DNA of 64,000 nt from Pedobacter sp. Leaf176 (GCF_001424305.1 NZ_LMPD01000004.1:124001-188000), one strand, 5' to 3'; positions 44,222 to 54,778 are shown, counted from the first letter of the stretch. Translations and numbers: made by a program. Notes: generated by a model not told the origin, from the letters alone.

Positions 44222-47200
44222 ATGTCAGACGACAAACCAATCATTTTAATTAAAGCTATTAAAGAACTTAATATAGGCATGGGTACGGCCGTAGAGTTTT
44301 TAAACAAAAAGGGGTTCTCCGCTGAGAAAAGCCCTATGTTTAAACTTTCGGGTGAAATGTACAATGCTTTATTAAAAGAGTATCAGGGAGATAAGATCGT
44401 AAGAGAAGAAGCCAAACAAATAGTGATTGGTAAAATACGTCGTGACGAGCCTGAGACTGAAAAGCCAGCAGAAGCGCCGAAAAAAAATACTGACTTCGAG
44501 AAAAACGAAGAGATTTTAATAAAAAATGCTCAAACGTTTAATCCTCCTGCAGAAAAACCTAAAGCGGAGGTGCCAGTAGTTGAAACTAAGCCTGCGCCTG
44601 GGGCAGAAACTCCTTTACATGCGGAAAAAAAGGAGGATAAAATTGAAGAAGGAAATTTGCCGGGCGTTAAAGTTGTAGGTAAGATTGATTTAAGCGATCT
44701 TAATCCTAAAACCAGACCAGCAAAAAAGGAAGAAATTGCAACACCTGCACCGAAAGTTGAGGAAGCACCAAAACCTGCTGCTGAAGAACCAAAGGTGGAA
44801 ACCCCTAAGCCTGTTGAGGTTAAAAAGGAAGAAGTTGCAACACCTGCACCGAAAGTTGAGGAAGCACCAAAACCTGTTGCTGAACAACCAAAAGCAGAAG
44901 TAACAAAACCAGCTGAAGTAAAACCCGAACCAACAAGTACGGAGCCTGAAGTAATGAAAGCCCGTTCGGTTAAATTAACAGGTCCGAATATTATAGGTAA
45001 AATTGTTTTACCGACAACTCCAGACCGAAGAAATGGCCCGGTAGCATCTTCAAGCGATAGTGAAGCGGCAAAACGCAAGCGTAAACGCAAGAAAACACCT
45101 GGAGCACCTGGTCAACCAGGGCAGCATGGAACTCAAGGCCAGCAAGGACAAAATCCTGCAGGTCAGGGTCAGGGCGGCGCACCAGGACAACCTCGTCAAC
45201 CTTATCAGGGTAACAGACCAGGAGGTGGCACACCATACCAGGGCAACAGACCAGCTGGCCAGGGTGGAACGCCTTATCAGGGAAATAGAAATAACAACAG
45301 CAGACCAGGTTTCCAAAATAGAAATGCTACACCAAGCGGACCTAAGGAAGAACCTACTGAGAAAGAAATTCAAGATCAAATCAAAGCAACACTTGCCCGT
45401 TTAAGTGGTGCAGGTAAGTCTGGTAAATTTGCTCAACGTGCAAAATTACGTCGTCAGAAACGTGATGATGTTGCGTACAATGCAGAAGAAGCTGCAAATG
45501 AACTTGAATCGCAATCGAGAATATTAAAAGTAACAGAATTTGTTACGGCCAACGAATTGGCAAGCATGATGGATGTACCGGTTACCAAAATTATTGGTAC
45601 TTGTATGAGTCTTGGTATGTTCGTTTCAATCAATCAGCGTTTAGATGCTGAAACGTTAACAATCGTTGCGGATGAGTTTGGGTATGAAATTCAATTTGTT
45701 AAGCCTGATGAAGATGAAGAAAATGTAATTGAAGAAGAAGATAACGAGGCAGATTTAATCGAAAGAGCTCCGGTTGTTACGATTATGGGTCACGTCGATC
45801 ACGGTAAGACGTCCTTGCTGGATTACATTCGTAAAGCGAATGTGGTTGCTGGTGAAGCAGGTGGTATTACACAGCACATTGGTGCTTATATGGTAACGAC
45901 ACCAACCGGTAAAAAAGTAACCTTCTTAGATACACCGGGTCACGAAGCCTTTACAGCAATGCGTGCACGTGGAGCTAAGGCGGCAGATATTGCAATTATT
46001 GTTATCGCTGCGGACGATGCAGTGATGCCTCAGACAAAAGAGGCGATTAATCATGCGCAGGCCGCAGGCGTACCTTTAGTATTTGCTTTCACGAAAGTAG
46101 ATAAGCCAGGTGCAAATGCAGATAAAGTACGTGAGCAGTTATCCGTAATGAATATCCTGGTTGAAGATTGGGGTGGTAAATATCAATCACAGGAAATCTC
46201 AAGCAAAAGTGGTTTAAACGTAGATTTACTTTTAGATAAAGTATTATTAGAAGCTGAGTTATTAGAACTTAAAGCGAATCCGAATAAGAGGGCTACAGGT
46301 ACTGTAATTGAATCAGCTTTAGATAAAGGCCGTGGTATTGTAACTACAGTATTGGTTCAGGCCGGTACATTAAGAGTTGGAGACCCGATTTTAGCCGGTA
46401 GTTATAGCGGACGTGTTAAAGCGTTAACAAACGAACGTGGCGCTAAAGTAGAATCTGCAGGCCCATCGCAACCGGTACAGGTTTTGGGTATGCAAGGCGC
46501 ACCAACAGCAGGTGATAGATTCAATGCTTTAGAAAGTGAAACTGAAGCGCGTGATATTGCAAACAAACGTATGCAGTTACAACGCGAACAGGGATTACGT
46601 ACACAGAAACACATTACGTTGGATGAGATCGGCCGTCGTTTGGCAATTGGTAACTTTAAAGAGCTTAACATTATCGTTAAAGGTGATGTGGATGGTTCTA
46701 TCGAGGCCTTAGCCGATTCATTATTGAAACTGTCAACTGAGCAAATTCAAATCAACATCATCAGTAAAGGTGTTGGTCAGATTTCTGAATCTGATGTATT
46801 GTTGGCTTCGGCTTCTGATGCGATTATCATTGGTTTCCAGGTTCGTCCATCTACAGGTGCACGTAAGCTTGCAGAAGCTGAACAAATCGATATCCGTTTA
46901 TATTCTATCATTTACGATGCAATCAACGAGATTAAATCGGCAATGGAAGGTATGTTAGACCCAGAATTTGAAGAGAAAATTGTGGCTAACGTAGAGATTC
47001 GCGAAACTTTCAAAATTACTAAAGTGGGTACCATTGCAGGTTGTATGGTATTAGATGGTAAAATTACCCGTAATAGCAAAATACGTATCGTTAGAGATGG
47101 CGTTGTAATTTATACCGGTGAGCTTGCATCATTAAAACGCTTTAAAGACGATGTTAAAGAAGTAAATAAAGGCTACGAGTGCGGTTTAAACATTCAGAAC

Positions 47201-47269
47201 TTTAACAACATTGAAGTTGGCGATATTGTAGAAGCTTACGAACAAGTTGAAGTAGCAAGGAAACTGTAA
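44222..47269 (+). CDS. infB: Translation initiation factor IF-2
   Basis: A 1015-residue IF-2 that delivers initiator tRNA to the ribosome. The long N-terminal region is low-complexity: Lys/Glu/Pro-rich 33-residue repeats (about residues 168-233) and a Gly/Gln/Asn-rich part with three YQGNR repeats. The GTPase domain begins at [17 protein letters not shown] (about 519-535), with DTPGHEAF and FTKVDKPG. It ends with the IF2-C domains. Good terminator at 47,290 follows. Large N-terminal extensions are usual in this phylum. Confidence 0.98.
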   Translation: MSDDKPIILIKAIKELNIGMGTAVEFLNKKGFSAEKSPMFKLSGEMYNALLKEYQGDKIVREEAKQIVIGKIRRDEPETEKPAEAPKKNTDFEKNEEILIKNAQTFNPPAEKPKAEVPVVETKPAPGAETPLHAEKKEDKIEEGNLPGVKVVGKIDLSDLNPKTRPAKKEEIATPAPKVEEAPKPAAEEPKVETPKPVEVKKEEVATPAPKVEEAPKPVAEQPKAEVTKPAEVKPEPTSTEPEVMKARSVKLTGPNIIGKIVLPTTPDRRNGPVASSSDSEAAKRKRKRKKTPGAPGQPGQHGTQGQQGQNPAGQGQGGAPGQPRQPYQGNRPGGGTPYQGNRPAGQGGTPYQGNRNNNSRPGFQNRNATPSGPKEEPTEKEIQDQIKATLARLSGAGKSGKFAQRAKLRRQKRDDVAYNAEEAANELESQSRILKVTEFVTANELASMMDVPVTKIIGTCMSLGMFVSINQRLDAETLTIVADEFGYEIQFVKPDEDEENVIEEEDNEADLIERAPVVTIMGHVDHGKTSLLDYIRKANVVAGEAGGITQHIGAYMVTTPTGKKVTFLDTPGHEAFTAMRARGAKAADIAIIVIAADDAVMPQTKEAINHAQAAGVPLVFAFTKVDKPGANADKVREQLSVMNILVEDWGGKYQSQEISSKSGLNVDLLLDKVLLEAELLELKANPNKRATGTVIESALDKGRGIVTTVLVQAGTLRVGDPILAGSYSGRVKALTNERGAKVESAGPSQPVQVLGMQGAPTAGDRFNALESETEARDIANKRMQLQREQGLRTQKHITLDEIGRRLAIGNFKELNIIVKGDVDGSIEALADSLLKLSTEQIQINIISKGVGQISESDVLLASASDAIIIGFQVRPSTGARKLAEAEQIDIRLYSIIYDAINEIKSAMEGMLDPEFEEKIVANVEIRETFKITKVGTIAGCMVLDGKITRNSKIRIVRDGVVIYTGELASLKRFKDDVKEVNKGYECGLNIQNFNNIEVGDIVEAYEQVEVARKL
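44723..44914. repeat. 99-bp tandem duplication inside infB
   Basis: Two in-frame 99-base units (starting about 44,723 and 44,822) encode 33-residue Glu/Pro/Ala-rich repeats (sharing [13 protein letters not shown]). They differ at a few codons. It looks like slippage-type expansion inside the flexible IF-2 arm. Confidence 0.85.
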
Positions 47270-47289
47270 CTACAGGATATTATAAATCT

Positions 47290-47317
47290 AAAGTGGCTCC
47301 AAAGGCCACTTTTTTTA
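47290..47317 (+). terminator. Terminator of the infB operon
   Basis: An AAAGTGGC/GCCACTTT stem with a 7-base loop, followed by a run of T, 20 bases after the infB stop. Confidence 0.93.
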
Positions 47318-47340
47318 TTTAGCAAAATGTTTCAATCTTA

Positions 47341-47392
47341 AAATTATCGGATAATATTTAATTTGTGTTTTGAAATTATCGGATAATATTTA
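47341..47392. repeat. Two copies of a palindromic repeat upstream of the DUF4143 gene
   Basis: The 20-base sequence AAATTATCGGATAATATTTA occurs at 47341-47360 and again, unchanged, at 47373-47392, start-to-start distance 32 bases (about three helical turns). Its core ATTATC-G-GATAAT is a perfect palindrome. They lie 43 bases and more upstream of the AAA ATPase start, in the spacer after the infB terminator. They look like paired operators or copies of a repeat element. Confidence 0.75.
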
Positions 47393-47435
47393 GTTAGCAT
47401 CTTAAAATAACTATATTGTACTGGATATTTTTACT

Positions 47436-48668
47436 ATGGAAAGATCAGCCGCATTAAAATATTTAAAGGAGCATCTGAACAAGCCCCAGCATACTATCAT
47501 GATAGGCCCGAGGCAGATCGGCAAAACTACGCTGGTTAAACAATTGGCTGAACAGTTAAATCAAGCTAATGAATTGGTTTATTTTCTCACTTTTGAAGAT
47601 CCAGCTATTTTAGATGCTGTAAATCATCATGCTGAAAATATCTTTAATTATACATTATTACCAGCCGATGTTCCCGCAGATAAAAGATTATATATTATTA
47701 TCGACGAAGTTCAATATGCAAAAGATCCCAGTAATTTTTTAAAGTTTTTGTATGATAAGTATGCCCCAAAATTAAAAATTATTGCAACTGGTAGCAGCGC
47801 ATTCTATATTGATAAAAGCTTTAAAGATAGTTTAGCAGGAAGAAAGAAGGTATTTGAATTTTTTCCACTGGCATTTGATGAGTTTCTGCATTTTAAAGGT
47901 GAAGATAATTTGATTGCAGAATGGGAAGAAATGATTAAAAGACCTTCCTATCAGGGACTTCAGCGTAATCGCATAAATAGTTTATTTGATGAATACCTGG
48001 TTTACGGCGGTTATCCAGCTGTTGTTTTAGCTGATACTGAACAAGAAAAACAGGACATGCTTAAAGAAGTCGTAAACAGCTACATGAAGAAGGATGCCCT
48101 GGAGGCGGGTATTAAAGAGGAATTGAAATTTTTTCAATTGGCGCGATTATTAGCTGATCAGACGGGTAACCTCGTTAATAACAACGAATTGGGAAATACT
48201 TTACAAATGGCAAGCGCTACAATAGAAAATTATATCTACCTGATGCAGAAAACATTCATTGTTCAGCTGCTTTCTCCTTTTTATGGTAATGTGCGAAAAG
48301 AATTAACCAAAATGCCGAAAATTTATTTTAATGATAGCGGTTTGCGTAATGCATTGTTAAATAATTTTTCCAAACTCAATGACAGAGCAGATAAAGGTGC
48401 GCTATTGGAAAACTATGTGTATTGCAGGTTAAGGCAATTGCATGATAGAGATAACCTGCATTTCTGGCGAACAGCAGATGGCAATGAAATAGATTTTATT
48501 GTAGAACAACAATTAAATAAAGGACTAGCTTACGAGGTAAGATATAATGATGTTCAATTTAAGCCTTCTAAATACAAGAAATTTACAGAAGCTTATCCCG
48601 ATTTTAATTTGGAATGTGTTTGTAAAATAAAAGCTGGGAATAATTCGATAGAGGGGATTAGGTTATGA
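47436..48668 (+). CDS. AAA-family ATPase with DUF4143 domain
   Basis: A 410-residue protein: AAA_14 ATPase with Walker A MIGPRQIGKTTLVKQL (about 22-37), Walker B LYIIIDEVQYAKD and sensor IATGSSAF. It then has a C-terminal DUF4143 region (LHFWRTADGNEIDFIVEQ), which has a PD-(D/E)xK-nuclease-like look. These proteins are widespread, often in defence or toxin-like settings, and of uncertain function. It stands alone, preceded by paired palindromes. Confidence 0.9.
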   Translation: MERSAALKYLKEHLNKPQHTIMIGPRQIGKTTLVKQLAEQLNQANELVYFLTFEDPAILDAVNHHAENIFNYTLLPADVPADKRLYIIIDEVQYAKDPSNFLKFLYDKYAPKLKIIATGSSAFYIDKSFKDSLAGRKKVFEFFPLAFDEFLHFKGEDNLIAEWEEMIKRPSYQGLQRNRINSLFDEYLVYGGYPAVVLADTEQEKQDMLKEVVNSYMKKDALEAGIKEELKFFQLARLLADQTGNLVNNNELGNTLQMASATIENYIYLMQKTFIVQLLSPFYGNVRKELTKMPKIYFNDSGLRNALLNNFSKLNDRADKGALLENYVYCRLRQLHDRDNLHFWRTADGNEIDFIVEQQLNKGLAYEVRYNDVQFKPSKYKKFTEAYPDFNLECVCKIKAGNNSIEGIRL

Positions 48669-48863
48669 TTTTAGTATTTAGCCAGGCTCAGCTTCGGTGA
48701 GATTGTATCTTATATGGTGTTAAATAAGTATAATTTTATGAAACAGATCTAAATATCCCAAGCTTGCTAAGTTTCAAATTCTAAATTATTTTCGATAAAT
48801 CCTGCTAACCTTTTTATATCATTCGATTAAATTCTGGTAAATTCGAAAAATAAAAACTGTTGA

Positions 48864-49820
48864 GTGAATAAAGAAAACAATAACCATCAATCCGATCGCT
48901 GCAGGATCTGTAAATCTCCATTTGCTGAATCACTCATCGTGAGGGAAATGATGTTTGGCTTTCGTGACCAATTTACCTATCATCAATGTTCAAATTGCGG
49001 GTGCCTACAGATTGCCGAAATTCCTAAAAATATCGATAAATATTATCCTCCATACTATTATTCATTTACAGCTGAAACTGCTAAACTTAAACGTCAGCCG
49101 TTTATTAAAAGATTAATAGGGAATTTAAGGTTAAAAAAGCTGCTTAAAAAAGACAGGCCAGCCTTGAGGTATTTAAAGCCAATCGATATAAAATTTTCTG
49201 ATAAGATATTAGAAATAGGTTGTGGAAAAGGTAGGCAGATTTGCGATTTATTTAATTTAGGTTTTGAGAATATAGAAGGCGTTGACAAATTTATTCCCGA
49301 AGAAATAGACCATGGCTTTGGCGTGAAAATTCTGAAAAAGGATATTCAAGAGCTTAGAAATAATAATTACGATCTTATTATCATGAATCATGTTTTAGAA
49401 CACATGCCTGAACAACAGGAAGTATTAGTAAATTGTAGAAAATTATTAAAAGAGAGGGGTTGCCTTCTCGTAGCTATCCCCATCATTGCCGAGGCTTTTA
49501 ATATTTATAAAGAAAATTGGGTTCAGCTAGATGCCCCCCGACACTTTTTCCTACATACGGTTAAGAGTATGAATATCTTAGCGAAAGAGACAGGTTTTGA
49601 AATTAAACACACACTTTTTGATTCAATAAATTTTCAATTTTGGGCAAGTGAGTTGTATAAAAAAGATATTCCGCTTTTTCCCGAAGAAAATAACAGGTTG
49701 GCTTATCCGGTAGAGAAATTTTTCACGTCAGCCGAAATGGAAGACTTTGAAAGAAGATCGACAGCGTTGAATCTGGAAGGTAAAGGCGATACAGCAGTTT
49801 TCTATTTATATAAATCTTAA
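48864..49820 (+). CDS. SAM-dependent methyltransferase with zinc-ribbon N-terminus
   Basis: A 318-residue protein starting at GTG (an in-frame stop lies directly upstream). Its N-terminal part has paired cysteines (CRICKS, CSNCGC) that may bind zinc. The class-I methyltransferase core shows ILEIGCGKGRQICDLF (about 112-127) and LIIMNHVLEHMPEQ (about 171-184), as in Methyltransf_23 proteins of polysaccharide gene clusters. It opens the glycan region and converges with an acyltransferase 7 bases away. Confidence 0.85.
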   Translation: MNKENNNHQSDRCRICKSPFAESLIVREMMFGFRDQFTYHQCSNCGCLQIAEIPKNIDKYYPPYYYSFTAETAKLKRQPFIKRLIGNLRLKKLLKKDRPALRYLKPIDIKFSDKILEIGCGKGRQICDLFNLGFENIEGVDKFIPEEIDHGFGVKILKKDIQELRNNNYDLIIMNHVLEHMPEQQEVLVNCRKLLKERGCLLVAIPIIAEAFNIYKENWVQLDAPRHFFLHTVKSMNILAKETGFEIKHTLFDSINFQFWASELYKKDIPLFPEENNRLAYPVEKFFTSAEMEDFERRSTALNLEGKGDTAVFYLYKS

Positions 49821-49827
49821 GACTCAA

Positions 49828-50910
49828 CTATTGACCAATAATCCATTTAATTCTGTTTGCTTTGTTGATTAAATACACTAAAAAATAACTTGCGAAATAA
49901 GCCATAAAAAATCTTACGTATTGAATTATCACCAGTTCGAATGATGATTTGCCGGCGGCTGTGATTCCCAAAGGACTAAAGATTGTTGGCAATACTTGTA
50001 CTATTATTATGTAATGGATCAGGTGAATTCCATATGTACTGCTACGCGGATTTAATTTTTTGATCCATTTCGGGTTGCCTAGGCGATATAGAAAAACAAA
50101 GCATACCAGAGAATAAATGATATTAGTGAACCTTAAAGTATTATATGGATCTGCTTTTACACCGGCATTTATTAAGTAATAACTTTCCCAGCAAGAGATT
50201 ATCAGAGCAATAGCAGAAGCCAAGCCCAAGGTAAATACCGAACGTTTTTTAACCCAAACATTAAACTCTTTAAAATATTTATGTAAAATTACGCCTAACC
50301 ATAAATAGAACACAAATCCTACTACAGCGGTCGTATGGGTACTGTAAATCCATTCATGATATAAATTGACCGAATAAAACAAGGAGCATAATCCTAAAAA
50401 TATACCTAGTTTATAGTTATAAAGATGCTTTCTAAAGATTAGCAAAATTGAAATGCTGCCAAGAAAATTAAGAATAAACCAAAAGCTTGTTTTAACAACA
50501 ATGTCATATAGTTGCTGTCCAAGCCCCCAAAGTGGTTCCTCAAACATCGGAGACCAGCTACCTTTTATATAAACAACTAATAGATTTGTGTAGATAAGTA
50601 TCAGAAACACAATTAACCAAAACAACCATGGTTTAAATGTCCCGTCAAATCGTCTTTTTAAATATTGTAATGACGTGGTGGTATGGATTTTATCTCCTAT
50701 CAAAAAACCTGCGAGTATATAGAACAGAATTGTTCCAAATTTAAAAACCTGCATGGCAAATAACTGAATGGACTGTTCATAAACATCCTTAAAAAATTTA
50801 GGCTCGGGCCACATATAAGTGTGCTCTAATACAATCGTTATGATGGCTATGAATCGAAGCGAGTCAATAAAATCGTAATTTAGTTTTTCTTTTTTAAGCG
50901 GTTCTGACAT
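49828..50910 (-). CDS. Acyltransferase family 3 (OafA-like)
   Basis: A 360-residue integral membrane acyltransferase with about ten spans. IDSLRFIAIITIVLEHTY near the N-terminus holds the conserved R and H of the family. A possible role is O-acetylation of a surface glycan. It converges with the methyltransferase gene and is divergent from a glycosyltransferase gene, with an A/T-rich 161-base spacer containing no clear -7 box. Confidence 0.88.
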   Translation of the reverse strand: MSEPLKKEKLNYDFIDSLRFIAIITIVLEHTYMWPEPKFFKDVYEQSIQLFAMQVFKFGTILFYILAGFLIGDKIHTTTSLQYLKRRFDGTFKPWLFWLIVFLILIYTNLLVVYIKGSWSPMFEEPLWGLGQQLYDIVVKTSFWFILNFLGSISILLIFRKHLYNYKLGIFLGLCSLFYSVNLYHEWIYSTHTTAVVGFVFYLWLGVILHKYFKEFNVWVKKRSVFTLGLASAIALIISCWESYYLINAGVKADPYNTLRFTNIIYSLVCFVFLYRLGNPKWIKKLNPRSSTYGIHLIHYIIIVQVLPTIFSPLGITAAGKSSFELVIIQYVRFFMAYFASYFLVYLINKANRIKWIIGQ

Positions 50911-51071
50911 AATAATTTTGCAATAATAAGAACTATAGATTATATATTGCCAATTTTAGTCAGTCATTGTTGGTGAAATAACATTTAACATTTTGTAATT
51001 CCTGATTTAATTGTTGTAATCCTTATTTTCGTATTTAATCTAATGAATTTATTTCCCCCAATTTTTTTTTA

Positions 51072-51950
51072 ATGATATCTATAATTATCTCTTCAACAAG
51101 TCCTGTTTTTTTAGAAAGTGTAACTAAAAATATTACTGAAACAATTGGCGTTGCATTCGAAATCATTAGTTTCGGTAATGCAGACGGTAAGAGAGGTTTG
51201 TCCGAACTTTACAATGAGGGTGCTAGAAAGGCAAAATATGACCTTATCTGCTTTATGCACGAAGATGTAAATGTCAAAACTCAAAACTGGGGAGCCATTG
51301 TAGCTCATATTTTCAAACAAAATGAAAAGCTGGGTCTGGTTGGTTTGGCTGGGAGTTCCTATAAAACGTTGGTACCCTCCGGCTGGTTTTGCGATGCTGG
51401 AGCAAAGATTACCAATTATGTAAATATGCTTCAGCGATATAAGTTTAGTGAAACAGCAACCAAACTTGTTTATCAAAACCCAAAAGATAAACCTATTGCA
51501 AAAGTTACGGCAGTAGATGGCGTTTGGTTTTGTACTAAAAAATCAATTGTCGCCCAATATCCGTTTGATGGAGCGCTTTTTCAAAAGTTTCATTGCTATG
51601 ATTTAGATTTTTCTTTTAGTGTAAGCCAATCTTATGATGTTATGGTAACTTTTGAGGTGTTATTGGAACATTTTTCTGAGGGAAATTACGATAGAACATG
51701 GATAGAAGAAACACTTAAACTTCATGAAAAATGGAGCCACATTTTTCCAATCGATTTTGATGGCTTGACTAAAAAGGAAAAATTTATTGCCGAGAAGTAC
51801 TCTTTCAGGGTTTTTGTACGGCAAATGCTGGTTGCAGGATATACTAGGCTTGAAATTTTTAAATTATTCTGGAGTAGCCCTTTACGTAGGCAAAACTTCG
51901 GTTTATTTTTTAAGTTAATAAAGGAAATTCGCCGAACTCAAATATCGTAA
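51072..51950 (+). CDS. Glycosyltransferase family 2-like protein
   Basis: A 292-residue protein resembling GT2-type enzymes: MISIIISSTSPVF start, LICFMHEDVNVKTQNWGAIVAH in the position of the DxD-containing loop, and GVWFCTKKSI, FHCYDLDFSFSVSQS. The specific sugar is unknown. Its 3' end overlaps the convergent DUF5672 gene by 13 bases. Confidence 0.75.
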   Translation: MISIIISSTSPVFLESVTKNITETIGVAFEIISFGNADGKRGLSELYNEGARKAKYDLICFMHEDVNVKTQNWGAIVAHIFKQNEKLGLVGLAGSSYKTLVPSGWFCDAGAKITNYVNMLQRYKFSETATKLVYQNPKDKPIAKVTAVDGVWFCTKKSIVAQYPFDGALFQKFHCYDLDFSFSVSQSYDVMVTFEVLLEHFSEGNYDRTWIEETLKLHEKWSHIFPIDFDGLTKKEKFIAEKYSFRVFVRQMLVAGYTRLEIFKLFWSSPLRRQNFGLFFKLIKEIRRTQIS

Positions 51951-52747
51951 CCGGCCGATTTAAAATATGGACGCCAAAAATCTAAATGTAGATCCCAGGC
52001 ATGGCAACCAAAGGGTAATTCTCCTCCGGTCATTTTTATAGCCCTATCTGGTGCAGTTTCAATTGAGAACCTTAATGCCTTTCTATAGGGTGGTACAATA
52101 ATTCTTTTGGCTCTTCTGTTTACTTCGATTGTCCAAAACATATCCTCATTAAAATAACCCGATTTTTGATTTTTGTAAGAATTTACTAAGTCTGAGTGCT
52201 CCATACAGAAGGTATAAAAAGTAGAAACTTTTCTTAAAGAAAAACCTCCGTTTCCGACATTATTATTCATCTGGCGTTGAATTTCAGGTTTGCCATGTTT
52301 ATCGAGGTAATTATATCTCCTATGGAGATAAGTCCTGATTTGTTCTTTAAATTTTTTAAATAACGTTGGATATTCTTTCTCCCTTAACCAAGGAGCACCA
52401 ATGTAATCGTAGCCCAAATTACACCAGTATTTTAGCTTATCAGTAAAAACAAAAGCATCTAACTGATAAATGAGCATATACTCATATTTCAGAAATGTTT
52501 TGTAAAAATCAGTTTCGAGCATTAAATTATTATAAGAGAATACATCTTTGAAATACACATTAGGAAAAGAAATTATTTCTTTGATAAATGATAAATCAAA
52601 GTCGACTTCATTTTCATTTAAATGTTCGGGCTTAATTATAATTATATCATAGTTAGATAAAATTTTCTTGCACTGGGTTAAGGCGATTTGTTCTAAGGCT
52701 GTTAAATCGGTTTTATATATTGGGATTATAACCGCGTAATCAGACAT
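51938..52747 (-). CDS. DUF5672 family glycosyltransferase-like protein
   Basis: About 269 residues. The family signatures are YMLIYQLDAFVFTDKLKYWCNLGYDYIGAPWL (about 89-120), NNNVGNGGFSLRKVSTF and YFNEDMFWTIEV, with FGCHAWDLH near the end. DUF5672 is found in glycan clusters and looks GT-A-like. I take the ATG at 52747, which overlaps the upstream stop by 8 bases; a start at 52759 would add only four residues. Confidence 0.8.
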   Translation of the reverse strand: MSDYAVIIPIYKTDLTALEQIALTQCKKILSNYDIIIIKPEHLNENEVDFDLSFIKEIISFPNVYFKDVFSYNNLMLETDFYKTFLKYEYMLIYQLDAFVFTDKLKYWCNLGYDYIGAPWLREKEYPTLFKKFKEQIRTYLHRRYNYLDKHGKPEIQRQMNNNVGNGGFSLRKVSTFYTFCMEHSDLVNSYKNQKSGYFNEDMFWTIEVNRRAKRIIVPPYRKALRFSIETAPDRAIKMTGGELPFGCHAWDLHLDFWRPYFKSAGYDI

Positions 52748-53567
52748 TGTCACTTTCACTTTTAGTAAATAAAATTAAAATACTCATTAGCCCCTTCAAT
52801 ATTTTAAAAGCGATTTTGTTATTTCTGATTGCTAAAAACTGTCTTGTTCGTTTTGAGTTTAATACCTCAATAACTTTATAATCTTCAATAAATAATGGGA
52901 AATACCTGGCCATCGTTTCAGCTCTTTCAGCATGCATCAATTTGTGGTTATCAATAATGGATGAAATGCCTTCTGTATCATAATTACAGATAATTTGATT
53001 GATGTGCTGATAAGATACATTTGCCTTGCAAATCGCATAAATGAAAAACTCCCAGTCGGATGCTATTTTATAACTTTCATTATAATAAAAAAGCGCGTCA
53101 AATAATGTTCTTTTTATAAAACTTGCCTGGTGAGAAAGGTTATGCTCTTTAAAATAACCGAATGAAAGTCTATCCGGATACGTACGAATGTGTTCGCCGT
53201 GTTTTTCCATGTACGCTGCATCGCCATAGTATATGCCTGTATTGTTATCAAGATGAGGAACCGCTTTTTCTAAAGTATTGTTTTCGTAGAAGCAATCACC
53301 GCTGTTCAGAAATAGGATATAATCGCCGTTAGCCTTAAGAATGCCTTTGTTCATCGCGTTATAAACGCCATTATCCGCTTCGCTAATTGAATAACTAATA
53401 TTTGCCTGCTCCTCAAACAATATTGCCTTACCACCGTCACTGCTCCCGCCATCTATAACAATGAATTCAAAATTTTTCCATGTCTGGGCCTTTACACTAT
53501 CGATGGTTTTTTGCAATCCGATTTTGTTATTGAAATTTATGGTAACGATGGATATTTTTATGCTCAT
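52740..53567 (-). CDS. Glycosyltransferase family 2
   Basis: A 275-residue GT2 enzyme: ISIVTINFNNKIGLQKTIDSVKAQTWKNFEFIVIDGGSSDGG start, and YILFLNSGDCFYENNTL for the DxD-like loop. It probably transfers one sugar to a growing glycan; sugar and linkage are unknown. It overlaps the upstream GT4 gene by 4 bases and the DUF5672 gene by 8, so three genes are translationally coupled. Confidence 0.9.
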   Translation of the reverse strand: MSIKISIVTINFNNKIGLQKTIDSVKAQTWKNFEFIVIDGGSSDGGKAILFEEQANISYSISEADNGVYNAMNKGILKANGDYILFLNSGDCFYENNTLEKAVPHLDNNTGIYYGDAAYMEKHGEHIRTYPDRLSFGYFKEHNLSHQASFIKRTLFDALFYYNESYKIASDWEFFIYAICKANVSYQHINQIICNYDTEGISSIIDNHKLMHAERAETMARYFPLFIEDYKVIEVLNSKRTRQFLAIRNNKIAFKILKGLMSILILFTKSESDNV

Positions 53568-54751
53568 GTTTTAGTATTATGGTCGAGCTTATTAAACAGT
53601 TCGGTTAGCTTTTTAGAAACCTCCATTGGGGTATAACTCAGGATAGATTCATGCGCATTCCCTTTTATGGTATTCCAAAGATTTACATCCTGATATAATT
53701 TAACAATTTTATCAGCAAAATCATTTGTTTCATTGGCGAGCATTACATTCTTTTCATGTGTTAAGTTCATACCTTCGGTTCCAATTTCGGTAGACACTAT
53801 CGGCAAGCCAAACTCCAAACTTTGCCCGATTTTACCTTTCATTCCGGCTCCATATCTTAGTGGTGCAACAAAAATTCTAGTGTGCAGGAAATAGCTGCTT
53901 ACATCTTCTAAAAAACCTGGCACAAATACATGATCACCAGCTAAGCTTTTCACTTTTTCAGGTGGGAAACTTCCCAATAAGTAAACGGGGATGTTGCCTA
54001 GTTTATTCCAGACCATGGGCATAATTTCATTAATCAGCCACTCTACAGCGTCAACATTTGGCTCGTGTTTATAGCCGCCAATAAACACGATTCCTTTCCT
54101 GTTTTCGAAGCTAATTTCAGTTTCCGGAATACAAAGTTCATGTACATTCGGAATGACAAAAATATTATTTATTCCTTCCTTTTCTAAAAGCCCCAGTTCA
54201 GTCTCTGTTACAACAAGTGTGGCGTCAGCATCTTTAGCTAAGCCTAGCTCTATTTTTTTAAACTTTATGGCTTTCTTCTTTAACTTTTCATTCTGTTCTT
54301 TTTCTGCCTGTCTTAACATGCGTACAAAATGTAAGTCTACGGTATCGAATATAATTTTAATCTTTTTATTCGATTTTAATAATTTCCTGAATTCAATATT
54401 TAAAATCGGTCTGGAAATCCAGGCATAATCTATCTCGTTTTTTAACCTTTCCAGGTTATAAAGCATTCCATCTCTATCCGGTGAATTTAAAAGGACATCA
54501 ACGCCAAGTTGAATTAATTGTTCATAATATGGCGATACCCTTAATCCATTATTTGGTAAATAAACCACGTTGAAATCTAAATTTTTAAAAATTTTAATGA
54601 TTTCGAAGAGTCGTTTTGAACCCGAAGATTTATCATGTTGAGGCAAATCATCATCTATAACCAGAATGGTTTTTTTCGATGAATCTAAAAAATTTAAGAC
54701 CATGGTTATCGACGGTGTTTTCTTAAACCATGATTTTATTTTACCCAGCAT
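53564..54751 (-). CDS. Glycosyltransferase family 4-like protein
   Basis: A 395-residue GT-B enzyme. The C-terminal half carries GIVFIGGYKHEPNVDAVEWLINEI, PVYLLGSFPPEKV, and APLRYGAGMKGKIGQSLEFGLPIVSTEIGTEGM, the canonical GT4 nucleotide-sugar segment. The N-terminal half is adapted to an acceptor (ILVIDDDLPQHDKSSGSKRLFEI). It starts the coupled three-gene unit. A TATTTTTG -7 box lies at 54779-54786. Confidence 0.88.
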   Translation of the reverse strand: MLGKIKSWFKKTPSITMVLNFLDSSKKTILVIDDDLPQHDKSSGSKRLFEIIKIFKNLDFNVVYLPNNGLRVSPYYEQLIQLGVDVLLNSPDRDGMLYNLERLKNEIDYAWISRPILNIEFRKLLKSNKKIKIIFDTVDLHFVRMLRQAEKEQNEKLKKKAIKFKKIELGLAKDADATLVVTETELGLLEKEGINNIFVIPNVHELCIPETEISFENRKGIVFIGGYKHEPNVDAVEWLINEIMPMVWNKLGNIPVYLLGSFPPEKVKSLAGDHVFVPGFLEDVSSYFLHTRIFVAPLRYGAGMKGKIGQSLEFGLPIVSTEIGTEGMNLTHEKNVMLANETNDFADKIVKLYQDVNLWNTIKGNAHESILSYTPMEVSKKLTELFNKLDHNTKT

Positions 54752-54778
54752 ATTTTATTTATTGGTGTAATTAACGAA

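Noticed and set aside
44723..44914. CRISPR-like repeat
   Set aside because: The repeats are in frame inside infB, directly tandem without spacers of fixed length, and there are no cas genes.
44530..45090. Long open frame on the minus strand opposite infB
   Set aside because: It is the shadow of the low-complexity repeat region of IF-2, with Ser/Gly/Phe-rich repetitive translation and no recognisable start context.
47436..48668. DUF4143 ATPase as part of a mobile element
   Set aside because: No terminal inverted repeats, transposase or integrase is seen; the palindromes lie on one side only.
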